A stretch of DNA of 32,325 bases from an uncultured Eubacteriales bacterium (GTDB lineage Bacteria; Bacillota; Clostridia; Oscillospirales; Acutalibacteraceae), in NCBI GenBank assembly GCA_900314795.1, contig OMWP01000022.1, forward strand, positions 1-32,325, written 5' to 3'. This document shows, one piece after another, positions 1 to 7,904 of the stretch. The position numbers and the translations under genes were made by a program. The notes under the pieces are model-generated. The model saw only the letters and a program-made list of their open reading frames with translations, did no database searches and was not told the DNA's origin. Position 1 is the first letter of the stretch; every line of letters starts with the position of its first letter.

Positions 1-675
1 ATGACCAACTACATCATCAACGACGGCACACAGCAGACCGTTGATATCACCTTTACCGGTGCTACCGGCGTTTACATGACCGATAAGGACAGCACAGGTA
101 AGTATGACGTTGCTTTCTATGATATCGGCGGCGATCCGACTCCCACTCCCGATCCCACCACCTCTCCTGCTCCCGTAGGCGATGACGGTATCTATCTCGT
201 AGGTACATTCAGCAACTGGGAGACCGACGCTCAGTATAAGATGAGCGAGAACCCCGGCGCAGCAGGCGAGTACATGATTTCTACCACCCTGACTGAGGGC
301 GACGGCGTGAAGGTTATCAAGGTCGAGAACGGTGTTCAGACTTGGTATCCGGACGGCATGGATAATGAGTACATTGTTGATGCGGCTCACGCAGGCAACG
401 TAACCATTTACTTCAACGCTGCAGGCAACGCTGAATGGTCTGCGTTCGGCGGCTATATGTACATCGATAACGGTGGTTCTACTCCCGATCCTCAGCCCAC
501 ACAGGGCGGCGAGACTCCCACTCCTCAGCCGACTCAGGGCGGAGACACTCCTGATCCCACGAACAGAACCATCATCTTCTCCAACAACAAGGGCTTTAGC
601 ACTGTTAACATCTATTATTGGATTATTGGGCTGAGGGCTCCGAGGGTCCTGTCGAGTGGCCCGGCGTTCCGATGA
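1..675 (+). CDS. Starch-binding multi-domain extracellular protein, internal part (5' end missing, frameshifted at 3' end)
   Basis: Extracellular carbohydrate-binding protein or the C-terminal part of an amylase; no catalytic domain is in the window. The ATG at base 1 aligns with an internal Met of a second repeat copy (735) and has no visible RBS, so the gene starts upstream. Residues 1-44 are the second half of a CBM26-type starch-binding module (INDGTQQTVDI, TGVYMTD). A Pro/Thr linker (about 46-60) leads to a beta-rich domain (61-155, begins GIYLVGTFSNW) resembling glycan-binding sandwiches of the CBM48/SusE kind, a weak assignment. A second Pro/Thr/Gly linker follows, then the start of another CBM26 (TIIFSNNKGFSTVNIYYW). 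After that Trp the frame is lost and the protein ends 18 residues later. The missing continuation lies in the next frame from about 630. CBM26 assignment is by motif recognition and is fairly secure. Confidence 0.75.
   Translation: MTNYIINDGTQQTVDITFTGATGVYMTDKDSTGKYDVAFYDIGGDPTPTPDPTTSPAPVGDDGIYLVGTFSNWETDAQYKMSENPGAAGEYMISTTLTEGDGVKVIKVENGVQTWYPDGMDNEYIVDAAHAGNVTIYFNAAGNAEWSAFGGYMYIDNGGSTPDPQPTQGGETPTPQPTQGGDTPDPTNRTIIFSNNKGFSTVNIYYWIIGLRAPRVLSSGPAFR
614..629 (+). repeat. Exact 8-bp tandem duplication (attattgg x2) causing a frameshift
   Basis: Bases 614-621 and 622-629 are identical. With one copy the reading is N-I-Y-Y-W followed directly by A-E-G-S-E-G-P, as expected for a CBM26; with two copies the frame shifts by +2 and meets a stop at 673-675. 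Confidence 0.85.
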
Positions 676-1214
676 CTTATTACGACACCAACGAGATGGG
701 CGAGCAGCGCTACTCCTTCGAGATGCCCGCAGGCATGACTAACTACATCATCAACGACGGTACTCAGCAGACGGTTGATATTCCGTTCACCGGCGATACC
801 GGCGTTTATATGACGGATAAGAATGCTGAGGGTCACTATCTGGTAGATTTCTATGAGATCAGCGACACTCCCGTAGATCCCACTCCGACTCCCGATCCCG
901 ATCCTACTCCTTCCGGAAAGGATGTTACCTTCGAGCCCGGCGATGCAGGCCAGGCTGACCCCGCATGGTTTGCATGGGCTTGGAATGATGATTCCGAAGG
1001 CACATGGATCAAGGGTACTGCTTCCGGCTCCAACATCGTATTTGCCGGCGCAGCTGAGTATGGTAACATTCTTGTCGTCAGAATGCCCACCGGTTCCACT
1101 TCCGCAGACTGGGATACCTGTTGGAATCAGTCCGAGGATGTGAAGATGCAGTCCGGTACCCTGTACTTCACAGGTTGGGGCAGCGGTAACAAGTTTAATA
1201 TCGGCTGGAAATAA
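618..1214 (+). pseudogene. C-terminal portion of the same starch-binding protein, out of frame with the upstream part
   Basis: This frame continues the interrupted CBM26: AEGSEGPVEWPGVPMTYYDT, then INDGTQQTVDI and TGVYMTD, the same motifs as at the window start. A linker rich in DPTPTPDPDP follows, then a C-terminal domain of about 100 residues (KDVTFEPGDAGQADPAWFAW to NKFNIGWK), aromatic and likely another carbohydrate-binding module; I recognise its style from gut amylases but cannot name a family. The apparent TTG start at 618 lies inside the duplicated 8-mer and has no Shine-Dalgarno, so this is probably not an independent gene. Removing one copy of attattgg (614-621 or 622-629) restores one continuous reading frame over 1-1214. 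It is either a broken gene, a phase-variable off state, or a sequence error. Confidence 0.7.
735..866 (+). repeat. Second copy of the CBM26 half-module DNA repeat (pairs with 1-132)
   Basis: Bases 735-866 closely match 1-132 at DNA level (atgac-aactacatcatcaac, then gttgatat and accggcgttta), with mostly silent differences. It marks an internal domain duplication within the starch-binding protein and could recombine with the first copy. Confidence 0.7.
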
Positions 1215-1256
1215 TCCATCCTCTCAGCGAAAGCTGTGAATGATCCCAATATTATG

Positions 1257-1286
1257 CGGGAGCAGGCTTCGGTCTGCTCCCGTTTT
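1257..1286 (+). terminator. Rho-independent terminator after the starch-binding gene
   Basis: Stem 1257-1265 (cgggagcag) pairs with 1274-1282 (ctgctcccg), extended by a G-T and a C-G pair around a UUCG tetraloop (1268-1271), followed by TTTT at 1283-1286. It sits 43 nt after the stop codon at 1214. Confidence 0.85.
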
Positions 1287-1393
1287 CCGTCATTCAAGTG
1301 TGAAATTTGTTTTATGTTAATTGATTCATAGTCCTGATTCTCGTGAATTGTGAGTTGAAGGCTACGCGATATTATCGATCATTGGAGGCTGTT

Positions 1394-1996
1394 ATGCACG
1401 TTCCGTCATCCGATACCATTGAAATCGAGGTGTTGACCTTTGCGGATGCTCTGGTCAGTACCAACGATGATTATGACAAAAACCATTGGCTCTATGTGCC
1501 GGATTTTTACAGCGAATATCGTTATATCCTTGGCACAAGAGGAGAGAGACCGCTGATCTGTATCGGCATCAATCCCTCTACCGCTGCGCCTGATGATCTG
1601 GATAATACGCTCAAATCGGTTGAGCGGATCGCGCTTGCGAACGGCTTTGACAGCTTCATCATGTTCAATGTCTACGCCCAGCGTGCCACGAACCCCGATG
1701 ATATGGAACGTGAGTGTAACACACTGCTCCATGAAGAGAATATGAAGGCGTTCGAGTATATATTAGGATTGAGCGATCAGCCCGCGATCTGGGCGGCATG
1801 GGGCAATATCATCGAAAAGCGACCCTATCTGCCCGATTGTGTTCGTTCCATGATCGAGCTCGGCACACGACATCATGCAAAGTGGTTTTCCGCGGGAAAA
1901 ATCTCGAAAAAGGGACATCCGCATCATCCGCTTTATTTGCGGAAGGATACCCCTCTTGATCCCTTTGATATTGAAAAGTATATTGATACTCTGTGA
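1394..1996 (+). CDS. DUF1643 family protein
   Basis: About 200-residue protein of the DUF1643 family, recognised by the motif GINPSTA and the following D-x-D-N-T and ERIA segment. The function of the family is not established. A GTG at 1343 would add 17 residues, but the ATG at 1394 has a GGAGG five bases upstream (1384-1388) and is the better start. The protein is soluble, with no signal peptide or membrane segment. It stands alone between two terminators, so it is probably monocistronic. Late residues are rich in His (GHPHHPLYLRKDTPL), a conserved-looking C-terminal patch. Confidence 0.8.
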   Translation: MHVPSSDTIEIEVLTFADALVSTNDDYDKNHWLYVPDFYSEYRYILGTRGERPLICIGINPSTAAPDDLDNTLKSVERIALANGFDSFIMFNVYAQRATNPDDMERECNTLLHEENMKAFEYILGLSDQPAIWAAWGNIIEKRPYLPDCVRSMIELGTRHHAKWFSAGKISKKGHPHHPLYLRKDTPLDPFDIEKYIDTL

Positions 1997-2010
1997 TGAG
2001 TATAAGAAAT

Positions 2011-2036
2011 AAGACCCACCGATCGCGGTGGGTCTT
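2011..2036. terminator. Bidirectional terminator between convergent genes
   Basis: Ten-bp perfect stem (aagacccacc 2011-2020 with ggtgggtctt 2027-2036) plus a closing G-C and a four-base loop. T-rich sequence follows on both strands, so it can end both the DUF1643 gene and the minus-strand aryl-acid cluster. Confidence 0.8.
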
Positions 2037-2095
2037 TCTCGTTACATCATTATTACTTGGATGATAGAATCCTATATTACAATGATAAGTGCAAA

Positions 2096-2527
2096 TTATA
2101 ATTTTGCCATGTCCTCTTCATTGACAAGTGTAATGCCGTGTTCGGTGAGGATCTTCTCAGCAGCGGCGTTATCCTCTACACGGAGCACCACATACGCGAA
2201 CTGCTTGGAAACGGTGATGAATGCGTACATGTACTCGATGTTGATGTTGTTATCCGCTAAGATCTTGACGACCTTTGCCAGAGCGCCCGGCTCATCCTGT
2301 ACGGCTACGCCGACGACCTCGGTAATGGATACAAACGCGTTTGCGTCATCGAGCGCCTTCTTTGCCTTGGCAATATCGGTGACGATCAGTCGGAAGATAC
2401 CGAAATCATTGGTATCCGCAACGCTCATCGCACGGATGTCAACGCCTGCCTTGGCAATTGCGTCGGTGACGGTGACGAGAGTGCCCTCACGGTTTTCTAC
2501 AAAGATGGATAACTGTTTAATTGCCAT
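2096..2527 (-). CDS. Tandem ACT-domain amino-acid-binding protein
   Basis: Small cytosolic protein of 143 residues made of two ACT domains: residues 1-67 (start MAIKQLSIFVENREGTL) and 70-140 (VGVAVQDEPGALAKVVKILA). ACT domains bind amino acids and act as regulatory sensors; no catalytic domain is attached. A good RBS (aaggag, seven bases from the ATG) supports the start. It is the last gene of the minus-strand run and follows an aryl-CoA ligase, and stand-alone ACT proteins are commonly found beside paaK/ior genes. I infer that it senses an aromatic amino acid for this pathway, perhaps by binding an enzyme of the cluster. The ligand cannot be read from the sequence. Confidence 0.85.
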   Translation of the reverse strand: MAIKQLSIFVENREGTLVTVTDAIAKAGVDIRAMSVADTNDFGIFRLIVTDIAKAKKALDDANAFVSITEVVGVAVQDEPGALAKVVKILADNNINIEYMYAFITVSKQFAYVVLRVEDNAAAEKILTEHGITLVNEEDMAKL

Positions 2528-2552
2528 AATGTTACTCCTTTATAATGTATCG

Positions 2553-2597
2553 TTGCGGTCATGACGGGTGTGTGAATTTATCATGTCATGACTGCAA
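2553..2597 (-). other. Inverted repeat in the spacer between the ligase and the ACT gene
   Basis: Left arm 2553-2565 and right arm 2585-2597 pair over 13 positions (one G-T), with a 19-nt loop. Each arm contains the self-palindromic octamer gtcatgac (2558-2565 and 2585-2592). No T-run follows on the minus strand, so it is not a typical terminator; an operator or an mRNA-processing stem is possible. Confidence 0.5.
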
Positions 2598-2607
2598 TCT
2601 CATTTGA

Positions 2608-3927
2608 TCATGTGTTGATTCCCAGTTTTTTGCGGTTATCGATCACTCTGACAGCCTTGCCCTCACTGCGTGCGATCGACTTGGGAGCGGCCAGACGGAT
2701 GGTGGGGTTGATACCGAGCATTTCCTTCATCGCTGCCTGGAGCTTTTTCTCCTTTTTGGTGATGACCTTCGGTGTGTCGGAGAAGTCCTCGGGCAACATT
2801 TCTACACGGATCTCAAAGGTATCGGTGTTGTTCACACGGTCTACGAGGATCTGGTAGTTCGGCGCGTAGCCGTTGTTCAGCAGTACCGCCTCGATCTGGC
2901 TGGGGAAGACATTGACGCCGCGGATGATCATCATGTCGTCAGATCTGCCCATCGGCTTGTGCATACGGATAAAGGTTCTGCCGCAAGAACACTTCTCACG
3001 GGAGAGAACGGTGATATCGCGGGTGCGATAACGGATCAGCGGGAAGGCTTCTTTATCCAGAGAAGTGAATACCAGCTCGCCTTTACTGCCCTCTGGGAGC
3101 ACCTCGCCGGTGTCGGGATCGATGATCTCGGCATAGAAGTGATCCTCGTTGATGTGCATGCCTTTCTGCTCACAGCATTCGAACGCAACGCCGGGGCCGC
3201 TCGATTCGGTCAAGCCGTAGATATCATACGCCTTGATACCCAGACTTTTCTCAATATCTTTGCGCATTTCTTCTGTCCAGGGCTCAGCGCCGAAGATACC
3301 GGCTTTGAGTTTATTATCCTCAGGCTTGTAGCCCTTTTCTTTTAAGGATTCTCCGATATAAGCGGCGTAGGAGGGGGTACAGCAGAGGAAGGTGGCGTTG
3401 AGATCCATCATGAACTGGATCTGGCGGTTGGTATTACCGCTCGACATGGGCAGGGTCAGACAGCCGACTTTATGGGAGCCGCCGTGCAGACCTGCACCGC
3501 CGGTAAACAGTCCGTAGCCGTAGGCTACCTGAACAACATCGTATTCGTCGCCACCTGCCGCGACAATCGCACGAGCACAGCATTCTTCCCACATATCAAC
3601 GTCGTTCTGAGTGTAGAACGCGACAACGCGTTTGCCGGTGGTACCGGAGGTGGAGTGGATTCGTACACAGTTATTGAGGTCGGTCGCGAGCATTCCGTAG
3701 GGATAGGCTTCTCTTAAATCGTTTTTGCTCAGGAACGGCAGCTTGCTGATATCTGCAAGACAGGTGATATCCTCGGGCTTGACGCCTTTTTCATCCATCA
3801 GATTGCGGTAGTATTCGACGTTTTCGTAAACATAGCGCACCTGACGGATGAGCTTGTACTCCTGCAGCTTCTTGATCTCATTGACCGGCATGGTCTCAGC
3901 TTCGGGCTGATAGAATTTCTTCTGCAT
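2608..3927 (-). CDS. paaK: Phenylacetate-CoA ligase family protein (aryl-acid CoA ligase)
   Basis: AMP-forming ligase of 439 residues, the normal family length. It activates an aryl acetate (phenylacetate, indoleacetate or similar) to the CoA thioester with ATP, through an acyl-adenylate. The P-loop-like motif STSGTTGK is at residues 92-99, followed by YGYGLFTGGAGLHGG, the adenylation segment YGLTES, the hinge region RYRTRDIT, and Cys residues of SCGRTF. The C-terminal AMP-binding subdomain contains MIIRGVNVFPSQIE. It lies downstream of iorB on the same strand, so IOR and ligase can act in sequence or in reverse: aryl-pyruvate to aryl-acetyl-CoA to aryl acetate plus ATP, or the salvage direction. 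It is clearly related to, but diverged from, the ligase at 6520-7821. Substrate specificity is not determined. Confidence 0.9.
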   Translation of the reverse strand: MQKKFYQPEAETMPVNEIKKLQEYKLIRQVRYVYENVEYYRNLMDEKGVKPEDITCLADISKLPFLSKNDLREAYPYGMLATDLNNCVRIHSTSGTTGKRVVAFYTQNDVDMWEECCARAIVAAGGDEYDVVQVAYGYGLFTGGAGLHGGSHKVGCLTLPMSSGNTNRQIQFMMDLNATFLCCTPSYAAYIGESLKEKGYKPEDNKLKAGIFGAEPWTEEMRKDIEKSLGIKAYDIYGLTESSGPGVAFECCEQKGMHINEDHFYAEIIDPDTGEVLPEGSKGELVFTSLDKEAFPLIRYRTRDITVLSREKCSCGRTFIRMHKPMGRSDDMMIIRGVNVFPSQIEAVLLNNGYAPNYQILVDRVNNTDTFEIRVEMLPEDFSDTPKVITKKEKKLQAAMKEMLGINPTIRLAAPKSIARSEGKAVRVIDNRKKLGINT

Positions 3928-3975
3928 GGGACTTCATCCTTTCTGTTGTTTTTTCATAATACCAACTGCATTTCG

Positions 3976-4011
3976 TGTCATTGCGAGGCACAGCGTGCCG
4001 TGGCAATCAAA
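3976..4011 (+). repeat. Dispersed palindromic repeat, GTCATTGCGA...GTGGCAATC family (copy 1)
   Basis: Starts tgtcattgcgagg and ends cgtggcaatc, with complementary inner segments (ggcac/gtgcc). It lies in the 91-bp spacer between iorB and the downstream ligase. The same ends recur near 10420-10560, 16811-16940, 19642-19689 and 22353-22394. Confidence 0.75.
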
Positions 4012-4018
4012 ACAATCA

Positions 4019-4588
4019 TCAGCAGTTATAACCCAAATCAAACGCTTTTTTGTTGATGGCAACAAACTGCGGCTTGACGCATTTTTCGATGGCGTTGAGC
4101 CATTTTTCCTTCGGCATATCGAAGTATTTGGCGAGTCTGCCCATCAAAACGATGTTGCACGCCTTGGATGATCCCGCTTCATTCGCCAGCGCCAGCGCGT
4201 CGATATCATCCACATGGATGCCCTTAGCCTTCATTTCAGCAATGATGTTCTCGGGATAGGTGGTCGCGCCGATGATGACGGGCATGGGATCGATCTGCTG
4301 GGTGTTGACGATAATGGTACCGTCCTTTTTGAGGTTTTCCACATAACGAGCCGCTTCGATCTTCTCAAAGGATACGATGAAATCCGCTTCACCGTTCTCG
4401 ATGACAGGGGAGTAGACCTTGTCGCCGAAACGAACATAGGTGACGACGGAACCGCCGCGCTGGCTCATTCCGTGCACTTCACTTACTTTTACGTCATAGC
4501 CTTCATCGACAAGCAGCCTGCCGAGCAGCTTGGACGCGAGCAGGGAACCCTGTCCGCCGACGCCGACGATCATAATATTCTTAGTCAT
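4019..4588 (-). CDS. iorB: Indolepyruvate ferredoxin oxidoreductase, beta subunit
   Basis: Gamma-type 2-oxoacid:acceptor oxidoreductase subunit of 189 residues that pairs with IorA to decarboxylate aryl-pyruvates to aryl-acetyl-CoA, reducing ferredoxin. It begins MTKNIMIVGVGGQG, with the GxGGQG nucleotide-type motif at residues 9-14, followed by SEVHGMSQRGGSV, typical of this family. A longer reading frame extends to 4672, but the family N-terminus, and the ATG at 4588 preceded by gaggtg, show the real start. This start overlaps the iorA stop by eight bases (ATGACTAA), which indicates translational coupling and one-to-one assembly of the subunits. It follows iorA and precedes the ligase at 2608-3927. 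Confidence 0.92.
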   Translation of the reverse strand: MTKNIMIVGVGGQGSLLASKLLGRLLVDEGYDVKVSEVHGMSQRGGSVVTYVRFGDKVYSPVIENGEADFIVSFEKIEAARYVENLKKDGTIIVNTQQIDPMPVIIGATTYPENIIAEMKAKGIHVDDIDALALANEAGSSKACNIVLMGRLAKYFDMPKEKWLNAIEKCVKPQFVAINKKAFDLGYNC

Positions 4589-6329
4589 GAGAGGGCACCT
4601 CGCTTTCAAATGCGTCAAAGGGACAGAGCTGCGCGCATACGCCGCATCCGACGCAAAGGGTGGGATCAACAACGGCGTGACCGTCGCGGAAGGAGATGGA
4701 CGGACAGCCGAACTTCATACATTTCTTACAGCCGCGGCACTTGTCGGGGTTGACATAGAGCGGCTTCTTGGGCTTGACGTACTTTAAGAGTACGCAGGGA
4801 CGGCGCGAGATAATGACGGAGGGTTCGTTTTTGGCGAGCTCCTCTTTGAGCACCGTCTCACATTCCTCCAGATTATACGGATCGACCACACGCACAGAGT
4901 TGATGCCGATGCTGTGGCACAGATCCTCGAGGTTGACTTTACCCGCGGGATCACCCTTGATGGAGTAGCCGGTGGTCGGATTTTGCTGATGACCCGTCAT
5001 GCCGGTGATGGAGTTGTCAAGGATGATGACGGTGGAATTGCTTTGGTTATACGCAATGTTGATCAGACCCGTGACGCCGGAGTGCATGAAGGTGGAGTCA
5101 CCGATCACGCAGACCGTGTTATTCTGTGTCTGATCGCCGCCGGCTTTATTATAGCCGTGCAGACCGGATACCGACGCGCCCATGCAAAGCGTCATGTCGA
5201 GCGCGTTCAAGGGCGGCGCAGCGCCGAGGGTGTAACAGCCGATATCGCCGAGTACGGTGATCTTGTTCTTCGCGAGGACATAGTACATGCCTCTGTGGGG
5301 ACAGCCGGAGCACATCATCGGAGGACGTACCGGGATCTCGGTATCGAGGTTGAACACGGTTTTATCCGCCATCTCAAACGCCTGCTCGATGCTCTTCTGG
5401 CTGAATTCGCCGAGGATCGAGAACTTGTCCTTGCCGATGACCTCCACGCCGATGTTTTTGCAGTGGGTCTCAACGATCGGATCGAGCTCCTCGATGACAT
5501 AGACCTTGCCGACCTTGGCGGCAAAATCTTGGATCAGCTTGACGGGAAGGGGATTGATCATACCGAGCTTCAAAACAGCGACGCTGTCGCCGAATGCTTC
5601 CTTGACATACTGGTAAGAGGTGGAGGAGGTGATGATACCGAGGTCGCGGCTTCCGTCGCCCTCTTCCACACGGTTGAGAGGAGAGGTCTCGGCGTATTCC
5701 GTGAGCTTCTTGGTGCGCTCCTCGACAAACGGATGGCGCTTGAGCGCGTTGCCGGGGGTCATGATGTATTTCTGCGGATTCTTGGTGTAGTCCTTGGTGA
5801 TCTCGGTGCGCTCACCCAGCTCCACGATACTCTGGGAGTGTGCCACACGGGTGCACATCTTGAGCAGGACAGGGGTGTCGAACTGCTCGGAGATCTCATA
5901 CGCGAGCTTGGTGTAATCCAACGCTTCCTGAGAATCGGAGGGTTCGAGCATCGGGATCTTGGAAGCGATCGCGTAATGGCGCGAATCCTGCTCGTTCTGG
6001 GAGCTGTGCATGCCGGGATCATCGGCAACGCAGATGACGATACCCGCGTTGACGCCGGTGTAGGACATGGTGAACAGCGGATCGGCGGCGACGTTCAAGC
6101 CGACATGCTTCATACAGCAGGCGGAACGCTTGCCGCGCAGCGCGGAGCCGAATGCCGCTTCCATTGCTACCTTTTCATTGGGCGCCCACTCGCAGTAGAC
6201 GTCGTCGTATTTCGCAAAAAATTCGGTAATCTCGGTGCTGGGAGTGCCGGGATAACTGGAGATCACGGCACAACCGCCTTCGTATAAGCCGCGCGCGACC
6301 GCGGCGTTACCGATCAATAAATCTTTCAT
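4581..6329 (-). CDS. iorA: Indolepyruvate ferredoxin oxidoreductase, alpha subunit
   Basis: Large TPP-dependent subunit of 582 residues. With IorB it catalyses oxidative decarboxylation of indolepyruvate (and other aryl-pyruvates) to the aryl-acetyl-CoA with reduction of ferredoxin. The pyrimidine-binding half is N-terminal (SSYPGTPSTEITEFFAKY at about 24-41). The TPP diphosphate-binding half carries GDIGCYTLG near 363 and GDSTFMHSGVTG. Two 4Fe-4S motifs lie at the C-terminus: CRGCKKCMKFGCP (from 531) and CVGCGVCAQLCP (from 559). The first has CxxCxxCxxxxCP spacing, slightly longer than the second. An RBS (aaggtg) precedes the ATG. The spacer toward the next upstream gene contains a large inverted repeat (6371-6508). 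Confidence 0.95.
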   Translation of the reverse strand: MKDLLIGNAAVARGLYEGGCAVISSYPGTPSTEITEFFAKYDDVYCEWAPNEKVAMEAAFGSALRGKRSACCMKHVGLNVAADPLFTMSYTGVNAGIVICVADDPGMHSSQNEQDSRHYAIASKIPMLEPSDSQEALDYTKLAYEISEQFDTPVLLKMCTRVAHSQSIVELGERTEITKDYTKNPQKYIMTPGNALKRHPFVEERTKKLTEYAETSPLNRVEEGDGSRDLGIITSSTSYQYVKEAFGDSVAVLKLGMINPLPVKLIQDFAAKVGKVYVIEELDPIVETHCKNIGVEVIGKDKFSILGEFSQKSIEQAFEMADKTVFNLDTEIPVRPPMMCSGCPHRGMYYVLAKNKITVLGDIGCYTLGAAPPLNALDMTLCMGASVSGLHGYNKAGGDQTQNNTVCVIGDSTFMHSGVTGLINIAYNQSNSTVIILDNSITGMTGHQQNPTTGYSIKGDPAGKVNLEDLCHSIGINSVRVVDPYNLEECETVLKEELAKNEPSVIISRRPCVLLKYVKPKKPLYVNPDKCRGCKKCMKFGCPSISFRDGHAVVDPTLCVGCGVCAQLCPFDAFESEVPSHD

Positions 6330-6370
6330 AGTGTTTTCACCTTATTCTTCTGACGCTTTTCAGAGACATT

Positions 6371-6508
6371 GTAGGGCGGGGGCTTGCTCCCGCCGGTACC
6401 TCTCCGTTAGCTGTTGTTAAGTGCCGAAGCATGATTCAAGATTTATTTGCTTCGCGCATTGTATTATCGATCTATCAACGTTTCGGCGGGAGCAAGCCCC
6501 CGCCCTAC
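6371..6508. repeat. 25-bp perfect terminal inverted repeats flanking 88 bp (MITE- or REP-like element)
   Basis: Bases 6371-6395 (starting gtagggcggg) and 6484-6508 (ending ccgccctac) are perfect reverse complements. Each arm is itself a hairpin (ggcgggggc/gctcccgcc). The element fills most of the 190-bp spacer between the upstream ligase gene and iorA and could form a long stem in their transcript. A related arm occurs at 16557-16580. Confidence 0.75.
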
Positions 6509-6519
6509 GAAAAGGATGA

Positions 6520-7821
6520 TCACTGATTTCTTAAATCAACGATCCTCTTTGCCTTGCCCTGGAATCGCTCGAGGGTCTTGGGCGCGACGAGTGTGACCTT
6601 GGTTCTCAGTCCTAAGATCGACTGTAACTTCGCTTCGATCCGCTTCTTGAGACCGTCGAGCATCTGATAATTATCGAGCAGTGCTTCGTTGATGACCTCG
6701 ACCTTGATCTCTAAGCTGTCGCGGTAATTCTTGCGCGTGATGTACAGCATGTAGTGGGGTGCGATATCGGGGATGTTGATGAGGATATTCTCGATCTGGG
6801 TGGGGAACACGTTGACGCCCTTGATGATCAGCATATCATCGGTTCTGCCCATGGTTTTCGCCATTCTGCAATGGGTTCTGCCGCAGGAGCAGGGCTGATA
6901 ATCGAGCTTAGTGATATCCTTGGTGCGGTATCTGAGCACCGGCATACCCTTGCGGGTCAGGGTGGTGACGACCAGCTCGCCGACTTCACCCTCGCCGAGA
7001 CGCTTACCGGTATCGGTGTCGATGATCTCGGGCAGGAAGTGATCCTCCGCAAAATGCATACCGTCGCGCGCTTCACAGTCGCCGGAAACACCGGGGCCTC
7101 CGAGCTCGGTCATGCCGTAGTTGTCGGATACGCGGATGTTGAAGTTGTTCTCGATCTGCTCACGCATGGATACGGTGCACGGTTCTGAGCCTAAGATGCC
7201 CAGACGCAGGCTGTAATCGGACAGCGGATAGCCCGCTTCCTTCATCGCTTCGGAGAGATACAGCGCGTAGGACGGAGTGGCGACCATGCCGGTCACGCCC
7301 CAGTCGCGCAGCATCATCAGCTGCTTCTGCGTATTGCCGGAAGAAGCGGGGATGACGGTCGCGCCGAGCTTTTCCATACCGTAGTGCAGTCCCAGCGCTC
7401 CCGTGAACAGTCCGTAACCGAAGCTGATCTGGATGATATCATCGGGAGTGACGCCGCCCGCGCAAGCAACACGCGCGACGCAGTCCGACCAGATATCGAG
7501 GTCTTCTTTGGTGTAGACGCCGGTGGTAGGCTTACCTGTCGTACCCGAAGAAGCGTGGATACGCACAATGTCCTTCATATCGGCGGCTACCAGACCGAAG
7601 GGATAGTTATCTCTGAAATCGTCCTTAGTGGTAAAGGGGATGTATTCGATATCGGAGAGCTGTTTGATCTTAGCGCCGTCCAGCACGCCGCAGTCGGTCA
7701 AACGCTGATGGTATAACGGTACGTTATCATAGCAGTATTTGACGACCCATTTCAGGCGTTCGAGCTGGATCGCTTCGATTTCTTTCCTCGGTAGAGTTTC
7801 GATGTCTTTCTGGAAAATCAT
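6520..7821 (-). CDS. Phenylacetate-CoA ligase family protein (second aryl-acid CoA ligase)
   Basis: AMP-forming aryl-acid CoA ligase of 433 residues, a paralogue of the protein at 2608-3927. The motif SSGTTGKP is at residues 91-98, followed by FGYGLFTGALGLHYG, the YGMTELGGPG segment, RYRTKDIT, CSCGRTHC and MLIIKGVNVFPTQIE. The paralogues share the same fold throughout but differ at many positions around the acyl pocket (for example ARDGMHFAEDHF against EQKGMHINEDHF), so they may prefer different aryl acids. The gene has its own predicted promoter (7876-7904) and so probably starts the ligase-iorA-iorB-ligase-ACT transcript. Preference for phenylacetate, indoleacetate or hydroxyphenylacetate cannot be told from the sequence. 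Confidence 0.9.
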   Translation of the reverse strand: MIFQKDIETLPRKEIEAIQLERLKWVVKYCYDNVPLYHQRLTDCGVLDGAKIKQLSDIEYIPFTTKDDFRDNYPFGLVAADMKDIVRIHASSGTTGKPTTGVYTKEDLDIWSDCVARVACAGGVTPDDIIQISFGYGLFTGALGLHYGMEKLGATVIPASSGNTQKQLMMLRDWGVTGMVATPSYALYLSEAMKEAGYPLSDYSLRLGILGSEPCTVSMREQIENNFNIRVSDNYGMTELGGPGVSGDCEARDGMHFAEDHFLPEIIDTDTGKRLGEGEVGELVVTTLTRKGMPVLRYRTKDITKLDYQPCSCGRTHCRMAKTMGRTDDMLIIKGVNVFPTQIENILINIPDIAPHYMLYITRKNYRDSLEIKVEVINEALLDNYQMLDGLKKRIEAKLQSILGLRTKVTLVAPKTLERFQGKAKRIVDLRNQ

Positions 7822-7875
7822 TTTTACTAATCCTCTTTTCGTTATTCACACAATTTCGCTTGTGCATACATAGTT

Positions 7876-7904
7876 ATTATAGCGCAAAAGAAGTCTAAAG
7901 GCAA
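7876..7904 (-). promoter_or_regulatory. Predicted sigma-A promoter for the ligase-ior operon
   Basis: On the minus strand there is a perfect -10 TATAAT (7876-7881 read in reverse), a 17-bp spacer and a -35 TTGCCT (7899-7904). It lies 55 bases upstream of the ligase ATG at 7821. The -35 and spacer overlap the terminator stem of the upstream unit. Confidence 0.65.

Noticed and set aside
1343-1393. GTG start extending the DUF1643 protein
   Set aside because: No RBS; the ATG at 1394 has GGAGG at good spacing.
2028-2564. 178-residue plus-strand ORF opposite the ACT gene
   Set aside because: Antisense shadow starting within the terminator; Ser/Ala-rich without domain features.
4589-4672. Longer N-terminus for iorB
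   Set aside because: The extra residues lie inside iorA and lack family similarity; the ATG at 4588 has an RBS and the family N-terminus.
4914-6287. 457-residue open frame on the plus strand opposite iorA
   Set aside because: It is the antisense shadow of a well-conserved gene, with Asp/Arg/His-rich low-quality composition, no RBS and no recognisable motif.
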